Shown here piece after piece: positions 59,872 to 64,000 of a stretch of 64,000 bases of DNA. The translations under genes and the position numbers were made by a program. The notes under the pieces are model-generated. The model had not been told where the DNA came from, did not search any database, and saw only the letters and a list, made by a program, of their open reading frames with translations. Location of the stretch: positions 395 to 64,394 of the forward strand of contig JAAZXY010000007.1 of assembly GCA_014239855.1 (NCBI GenBank), given 5' to 3'. Every line of letters starts with the position of its first letter. Positions within the stretch are counted from its first letter, which is position 1. The stretch is from Acidimicrobiales bacterium. Its GTDB lineage: Bacteria > Actinomycetota > Acidimicrobiia > Acidimicrobiales > MedAcidi-G1.

Positions 59872-60456
59872 TCAGCGGCGGCGGTTGCTCTCGATGAACC
59901 GCATGGCCTCGAGGCGGGTCGAGACCTCGTCGCGGAACACCCCGTGGACGGCCGACGTCACGGTCACCGCTCCGGGCTTCTGCACGCCCCGCATCGACAT
60001 GCAGAGGTGCTCGGCCTCGAGGACCACCAGGGTGCCCTGCGGGTCGAGCGTGTCCTGGATGGCGGTGGCCACCTGGGAGGTGAGGCGTTCCTGGATCTGG
60101 GGTCGGCGGGCGTAGCCCTCGACGAGGCGGGCCAACTTGGACAGTCCGGTGATCATCCCGCCCCGTCGGGGGATGTAGGCCACATGGGCCACCCCGAAGA
60201 ACGGCACCAGGTGGTGCTCGCACAGCGAGTACATCGGGATGTCGCGGACCATGACCATCTCGTCGTGGTCCACGTCGAACGTCTTGATGAGGTGGTCAGC
60301 GGGCTCGATGTGCATACCGCTGCACACCTCGGCGTACATGCGGGCCACCCGGGCCGGCGTCTCGCGGATGCCGTCACGCGTGACGTCCTCGCCAATGGCC
60401 TCGAGGATCTCGGCCACCGCGGCCTCGATCCGGGGAAGGTCGACCTCGAAGCTCAC
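59872..60456 (-). CDS. folE: GTP cyclohydrolase I
   Basis: 194 residues. [38 protein letters not shown] (Zn Cys and His), [21 protein letters not shown] and [21 protein letters not shown] (third Zn ligand). First folate step. Overlaps hpt by 4 nt. ftsH, which sits between hpt and folE in mycobacteria, is absent. Confidence 0.96.
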   Translation of the reverse strand: MSFEVDLPRIEAAVAEILEAIGEDVTRDGIRETPARVARMYAEVCSGMHIEPADHLIKTFDVDHDEMVMVRDIPMYSLCEHHLVPFFGVAHVAYIPRRGGMITGLSKLARLVEGYARRPQIQERLTSQVATAIQDTLDPQGTLVVLEAEHLCMSMRGVQKPGAVTVTSAVHGVFRDEVSTRLEAMRFIESNRRR

Positions 60457-61052
60457 GACCCGTCACCGGAGGCGGCCTCTTCGGGCGCCACCTCGACGAT
60501 GCGGATGTCGGGCAGGTTCCGGAACTTCTCGTCCACGTCGAGGCCGTAGCCGACCAGGAAGTCCGAAGGGATCCGGTAGCCCTCGTAACGCAGGATCGAC
60601 TCGTCCACCTTGTGGTTCTCGCGTACCAGCAGGGCGCACACCTCGAGGCTGGCCGGGTTGCGGGCCAGCAGGTTGCGGCGCAGGTAGTTCAGGGTGAGGC
60701 CGCTGTCGATGATGTCCTCCACGAGGATCACGTCGCGGCCGGCCAGGTCCAGGTCCAGGTCCTTGACAATGCGCACCACGCCCGACGAACGGGTGGAGTG
60801 GCCATAGGACGAGACGGCCATGAAGTCGAACTCGACGGGCAGGTCGATGGCCCGGGCCAGGTCGCTCATGAACATGAAGGCGCCCTTGAGGACCCCGACC
60901 AGGAGGGGCTCGCGGCCGGCGTAATCGGCGGTGATCTCCTCGCCGAGGGCCTGGACACGGGCGCTGAGGTCGTCAGCCGAGACCAGCACCGAGGACGCGG
61001 TGTAGCGGCCCACGGTCAGCGGTTCCGGCGCGGCGGAGGGGTCGCTGGCCAT
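60453..61052 (-). CDS. hpt: Hypoxanthine phosphoribosyltransferase
   Basis: 199 residues. Type I PRTase with PRPP loop [62 protein letters not shown] and the hood [25 protein letters not shown]. Salvages hypoxanthine and guanine. Leaderless: TAGGGT, whose TAG is the tilS stop, lies 7 nt before the ATG. C-terminal end slightly long and acidic ([12 protein letters not shown]). Confidence 0.95.
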   Translation of the reverse strand: MASDPSAAPEPLTVGRYTASSVLVSADDLSARVQALGEEITADYAGREPLLVGVLKGAFMFMSDLARAIDLPVEFDFMAVSSYGHSTRSSGVVRIVKDLDLDLAGRDVILVEDIIDSGLTLNYLRRNLLARNPASLEVCALLVRENHKVDESILRYEGYRIPSDFLVGYGLDVDEKFRNLPDIRIVEVAPEEAASGDGS

Positions 61053-61059
61053 GGCGGCG

Positions 61060-61065
61060 ACCCTA
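61060..61065 (-). promoter_or_regulatory. -10 box of hpt overlapping tilS stop (TAGGGT)
   Basis: The tilS stop TAG plus GGT make TAGGGT, 7 nt before the hpt ATG. Confidence 0.5.
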
Positions 61066-61980
61066 GCGGGGCTCGAAGACCAGGAGCCCCGCCGAACGGC
61101 GCACCCGGTGTCCGCCGGCCACCTCGGTGGCCACCACCCGACCCCGCACCACCTCGAGCACCCGGTCCACCGAAGCCTGATCCGGTGGCGGGCCCCCGTC
61201 CTGACCGGTGATCCGGACGGTGAGCCAGCGGCGCACAGCCAGGCGGACCAGGTCGTCGGGCAGGTCGGCGACGGCCCGCACGTCGGTGGGGTCCACGTCG
61301 GCCACCAGCCCGGCCAGCAGGCCGGTGGCCTCCCCCGCCAAGGTGGCGTGACGGGCCAGCAGGGGCACGGGATCCCGCCCGGCCACGTCGGCCAGCAGGG
61401 GGAGCACCTCGTGGCGGACCCGGTTGCGGGTGAAGCGGGGGTCGGCGTTGCTCGGATCGTCGACCACCTCGAGGCCGAGTGCCGCGCACAGCGCCCGGGT
61501 CTCGGCCCGACGCAGGGCCAGCAACGGACGTCGGGCCGGATCGCCGATACCTGCCGTACCGGGAACCCCGGCGCCCCGGAGCAGATTCAACAGCACGGTC
61601 TCGGCCTGGTCGTCCGCGGTGTGGCCGGTCAACACCCCGTCGGGCAGGGCGGCCCGGCGGGCGTCGCGGGCCCGCTGTTCGAGGTCGGGGCCGTCGACCA
61701 CCAGCCCGTCGACGGTGATGGTCGACACCCCGAGGCCCATGGCGTTGCGGGCCACCAGGCGGGCCTCTTCGGCCGAGGTGGAACGCAGGCCGTGGTCGAC
61801 CGTCCAGCAGGTGACCTCCAGGCCGGCGGCCACGGCCAGCACCAGCAGGGCCGTGGAATCGGGTCCACCGGACACCGCGCAGTCCACGGCGGTCCCGGCG
61901 GGCGGGAAGGAGCAACGACCGAGGAGCGCCAGCACCGGGTCAGGAGAAACCCCGGTCAGGCCTCCAGCCGCTCGATCCAC
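61063..61980 (-). CDS. tilS: tRNA(Ile)-lysidine synthase TilS
   Basis: 305 residues from GTG 61980, about the size of short actinobacterial TilS. PP-loop VDCAVSGGPDSTALLVLAVAAG, TVDHGLRS, TGHTADDQAETVLLNLLRGAG, and DPSNADPRFTRNRVRHEVLPLL. Converts C34 of tRNA-Ile(CAT) to lysidine, essential for AUA reading. The start is uncertain: the GTG overlaps the upstream Zn-protease by 25 nt, and a GTG at VLALLGRC would also keep the PP-loop. C-terminal DUF1946 domain is reduced. Confidence 0.9.
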   Translation of the reverse strand: MDRAAGGLTGVSPDPVLALLGRCSFPPAGTAVDCAVSGGPDSTALLVLAVAAGLEVTCWTVDHGLRSTSAEEARLVARNAMGLGVSTITVDGLVVDGPDLEQRARDARRAALPDGVLTGHTADDQAETVLLNLLRGAGVPGTAGIGDPARRPLLALRRAETRALCAALGLEVVDDPSNADPRFTRNRVRHEVLPLLADVAGRDPVPLLARHATLAGEATGLLAGLVADVDPTDVRAVADLPDDLVRLAVRRWLTVRITGQDGGPPPDQASVDRVLEVVRGRVVATEVAGGHRVRRSAGLLVFEPR

Positions 61981-63110
61981 CGGTCCGGCTCACGGATCTC
62001 GCCCAGGTCGGGTAGGTGGGACGGGTCCTCCCAGACCCGGTCCAGGAGTGCCGTGCCCCCGTGGGCCTCGACCGCTCCGATGAACGCCTCGCCCTGGGCG
62101 TACTGGGCCAACTTGGCCTCCAGGCCCACCAGCTTCTGGAACAGGCGGGTCACCCCGGAGGCGTTGCGGCGGCGATCGGCCATCACCCCGGCCATGCGGT
62201 CGGCACCCTGCACGATGCCCTCACCGGCCCGGCCCATGGTCACGTCGCCGTGTCCCTCCAGCAGGCTCATGAGCCCGGCGATGCGATCCAGCGCCAACTG
62301 CTGCTCGGGCGACGAGATGGCACCCAGCACGCCCGAACCGGCCGCCTCGCCAGCCTGTCCCGCGCGGCCCTTGGCCGACCGTTTCGCTGACTGCTTTTCG
62401 GCGAGCCCCTTGAGGGACGCCACCAGGTCGAACGACTCGGGCTGGGCGCCGTCCAGCAGGGACTGCACCAGACCCAGATAGTGCGACCGCATCCACGGCA
62501 CACCGGTGAACTGGGCCCGGTGGGTGACCTCGTGAAGGGCCAGCCAGAGGCGGAAGTCGTGGCGGGGAAAGGCGTAACGACGCTCGAGGGCCACCAGGTT
62601 GGGACCCACGTAGTACACGATGTCCTGGTCCTCGGCCGCCTCGTCCTCCACCACCAGGAGGTCGTACTGGCCGAGCACCCGGGTGGACATCCAGCCCAGG
62701 ACCACCCCGAGCTCCATGCCACCCATGCGGGCCGTCAAGGCCGAGGCGGCACCCGGCCCGTCCCCGGCGGAGTTCCGGTCGGAGTCCCCGTCAGGGTCTT
62801 CGAGGCGCTCAAAGAGGGGGCGCAGCAGGCGCTGCATGGAGGCCACGTTGGCCCGGATCCAGTCGTCCCGACCGACCACCCGGGCCCGGGCGTTGCCCGA
62901 CAACGAGCGCAGGCCGGTGGTGGCCGCCACGAGGTCCTCGGCACGCGCCGTGTGGACGTCGAACTCGGCGGTCAGGCCGTCGAGGTGATGGGCACCGCTG
63001 AACGGCGCCCGATCGGCAATGCGGATCGCCACCTGTTCGGCCAGGTCCCAGTCGACGAACGAGGATGTGGAATCCATCGCATCAGGAAGCGCCGCCGGGG
63101 CGGACCCCAT
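61956..63110 (-). CDS. Zinc-dependent metalloprotease, DUF2342/Rv3626c type
   Basis: 384 residues. HExxH motif in LWLALHEVTHRAQFTGVPW near residue 205, a third Glu in LEGHGDVTMG, and family blocks WIRANVASMQRLLRPLFERL and MGGMELGVVLGWMSTRVLGQYDLLV. Coenzyme F420 biosynthesis-associated protein in older annotation; the protease role is inferred from the zincin motif. Start at ATG 63110 leaves a 17-nt gap to the small membrane gene; MDSTSSFVDW at 63077 is an alternative. The order hpt-tilS-DUF2342 equals Rv3624c-Rv3626c. Confidence 0.88.
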   Translation of the reverse strand: MGSAPAALPDAMDSTSSFVDWDLAEQVAIRIADRAPFSGAHHLDGLTAEFDVHTARAEDLVAATTGLRSLSGNARARVVGRDDWIRANVASMQRLLRPLFERLEDPDGDSDRNSAGDGPGAASALTARMGGMELGVVLGWMSTRVLGQYDLLVVEDEAAEDQDIVYYVGPNLVALERRYAFPRHDFRLWLALHEVTHRAQFTGVPWMRSHYLGLVQSLLDGAQPESFDLVASLKGLAEKQSAKRSAKGRAGQAGEAAGSGVLGAISSPEQQLALDRIAGLMSLLEGHGDVTMGRAGEGIVQGADRMAGVMADRRRNASGVTRLFQKLVGLEAKLAQYAQGEAFIGAVEAHGGTALLDRVWEDPSHLPDLGEIREPDRWIERLEA

Positions 63111-63127
63111 GTCAGAACCCGCGGTGC

Positions 63128-63262
63128 TCAGCGCTTGGGATAGCGGGTCGAGGAGACCTTCTGGAAGTAGCCGACCACGGTGGCCACGGTCAGGGCGAGA
63201 CCGCCGATGGCCAGGGGCACGGCAAGCCAGTAGTGCCAGATCACGCCTGCGAACACGTTCAT
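63128..63262 (-). CDS. 44-residue small membrane protein (below ORF-track cutoff)
   Basis: Encodes 44 residues with one membrane helix, HYWLAVPLAIGGLALTVATV, and a basic cytosolic tail ending TRYPKR. TAGGAT lies 7 nt before the ATG, the same leaderless spacing as the proven genes around it; codon use is GC3-rich. It leads the Zn-protease gene by 17 nt, so they are probably co-transcribed. Similar tiny one-helix proteins with a Y-P-x-R end occur in other actinobacteria (from memory). Function unknown; a membrane anchor or protease partner is possible. Confidence 0.7.
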   Translation of the reverse strand: MNVFAGVIWHYWLAVPLAIGGLALTVATVVGYFQKVSSTRYPKR

Positions 63263-63269
63263 GGTTCAG

Positions 63270-63275
63270 ATCCTA
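63270..63275 (-). promoter_or_regulatory. -10 box of small membrane gene (TAGGAT)
   Basis: TAGGAT 7 nt before ATG 63262 on the minus strand; the likely promoter for the small gene, Zn-protease and tilS. Confidence 0.5.
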
Positions 63276-63332
63276 GGGGGTCGGCCCCCCGACGGCATGA
63301 AGCCGCCGGTTGGGAGGGATTGATGCTCGGCG

Positions 63333-63405
63333 AGCCCGCGCGGGGAATCGAACCCCGGACCTATTCATTACGAGTGAATCGCTCTTCCGACTGAGCTACA
63401 CGGGC
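63333..63405 (-). tRNA. tRNA-Thr (CGT anticodon)
   Basis: Minus-strand cloverleaf: acceptor GCCCGTG/CGCGGGC, D-stem GCTC/GAGC, anticodon arm ATTCA-CTCGTAA-TGAAT with CGT, T-arm CGGGG-TTCGATT-CCCCG, discriminator T; CCA is not encoded. Reads ACG. Second Thr tRNA of the window, different from the TGT one. Confidence 0.95.
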
Positions 63406-63470
63406 CGGTACCGGCCCCGGAGGGTCGGCCACCCGGGCAGCGTAACGGCCGCCCATCACTCCTCGGTCTA

Positions 63471-63522
63471 CTCGAGGGGGTCACTGGGGCGGGTCACTCG
63501 ACCGGGTCACCGGGGCGGGTCA
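63471..63522. repeat. 26-bp tandem duplication that creates the pcrA stop
   Basis: Two 26-bp copies with 3 mismatches. On the minus strand the unit is TGACCCGCCCCGGTGACCCG plus GTCGAG; the first TGA of the downstream copy is the pcrA stop codon. As 26 is not a multiple of three, the duplication ends the frame. Confidence 0.88.
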
Positions 63523-64000
63523 GCGGCGCCCAGGCCAGCAGGAGACGCTTCTCTCCCTTGGAGGCGAAACGCACCACCGCCTCGGCCCGATCACCGTCGC
63601 CGTGGACAGCCAGAACCACCCCGTCGCCCCATGCCCGGTGGACGACGTCGTCGCCGGCCCGCAGGCCCAACTCGTGGGCACCCGACGTGGACTCCCCAGC
63701 GCTACGGGTCGACCCGCCACCCGTGCCCCCGCCGAACACCCGACCGCCAGGCTCGGCGTCCCGGTCATTGGTCCGCCGAGGGGCGCCCAACCAGTCGGTG
63801 CCGCCGGCCCCCCCGCTGCCGTCCCGTCGGCCGCCGCTCTTCCGGCTTCCCTCGGCATCGACCAGCAGTTCGGACGGGATCTCGTCGATGAACCGACTGG
63901 GCGGGTTGTACTGGGTCTGGCCGTGGAGCATCCGACTCCAGGCGTGGGTCAGCATGAGGCGCTCACGGGCCCGGGTGATGCCCACGTAGGCCAGGCGACG
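63494..64000 (-). CDS. pcrA: UvrD/PcrA-type helicase, C-terminal part (runs off window)
   Basis: The last 168 codons of an SF1A helicase; the 5' part lies beyond the window. RRLAYVGITRARERLMLTHAWSRMLHG is motif VI with the Arg finger region. Then a Gly/Arg-rich linker, and a C-terminal Tudor-like module (HELGLRAGDDVVHRAWGDGVVLAVHGDGDRAEAVVRFASKGEKRLLLAWAPL) as in PcrA, which contacts RNA polymerase. Unwinds DNA in repair and in clearing stalled polymerase. Ends at a stop created by a 26-bp repeat. Confidence 0.9.
   Translation of the reverse strand, partial: RRLAYVGITRARERLMLTHAWSRMLHGQTQYNPPSRFIDEIPSELLVDAEGSRKSGGRRDGSGGAGGTDWLGAPRRTNDRDAEPGGRVFGGGTGGGSTRSAGESTSGAHELGLRAGDDVVHRAWGDGVVLAVHGDGDRAEAVVRFASKGEKRLLLAWAPLTRPGDPVE

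Noticed and set aside
59870-60223. N-terminal extension of ORF-track folP
   Set aside because: Overlaps folE in another frame; no folP homologue has it.

Overview
The window is a GC-rich, densely packed chromosomal segment from an actinobacterium, most likely a member of the class Acidimicrobiia or a close relative. Three things point this way. Gene order from rlmB-ispF-ispD through radA, clpC, lysS, coaX, panC, a DUF2520 gene, folK-folB, folP-folE, hpt and tilS to the Zn-protease gene follows the Mycobacterium tuberculosis Rv3579-Rv3626 region. The DUF3263 and VirR-like (LytR_C) genes lie close to groEL. Mycolic-acid, WhiB and Lsr2 genes are absent from this stretch. The organism assignment is an inference; no rRNA is present. 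No gap between genes exceeds about 250 bases, and there is no insertion sequence, prophage or CRISPR array.

Layout. 1-4.8 kb: a truncated dtd fragment, then a glycosyltransferase / methyltransferase / six-hairpin cassette facing a methyltransferase-gtrA pair (surface glycan or glycolipid work). 4.8-8.5 kb: B12-dependent acyl-CoA mutase operon icmA-icmB-meaB, divergent from a MarR regulator with a palindromic operator between them. 8.5-10.7 kb: small membrane protein, acetoacetate-decarboxylase-like protein and a lipocalin-like hypothetical. 10.7-27.8 kb: a long minus-strand catabolic and uptake island. It encodes a GNAT protein, a tandem CoA-transferase, a MaoC-DUF35-MaoC fusion, an Ltp2-like thiolase, two M20 amidohydrolases, a full Dpp-type ABC transporter whose binding protein fuses a TauA-like to a DppA-like module, a class II aldolase, a SnoaL-like protein and a Rieske protein. 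27.9-36.2 kb: PAC2 protein, NUDIX, glnD-amtB with a GlnR-type box, LarE, HemQ and FdhD. 36.4-40.5 kb: groEL with CIRCE, CysO-like carrier, glycerate kinase, VirR-like and DUF3263 proteins. 40.7-42.3 kb: two paralogous membrane proteins on either side of tRNA-Thr(TGT). 42.3-63.1 kb: the conserved housekeeping block (isoprenoid, DNA repair, Clp protease, lysyl-tRNA synthetase, CoA/NAD/folate synthesis, purine salvage, TilS). 63.1-64 kb: a 44-residue membrane protein missed by the ORF track, tRNA-Thr(CGT) and the 3' end of pcrA.

The island at 10.7-27.8 kb reads as one programme: import of an organic substrate through an unusual two-headed binding protein, hydrolysis by M20 amidases, CoA activation or transfer, hydration and retro-aldol/thiolytic cleavage. 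The acyl-CoA mutase next door could take branched-chain acyl-CoA products onward. The substrate is unknown.

Two window-wide patterns run across unrelated genes. Many genes start 6-8 nt after a TANNNT (-10) box with no ribosome binding site, which suggests leaderless mRNAs, and in three places the upstream gene's TAG stop codon supplies the first bases of that box. Many gene 3' ends carry 12-26 bp tandem duplications, several of which copy the stop codon itself.
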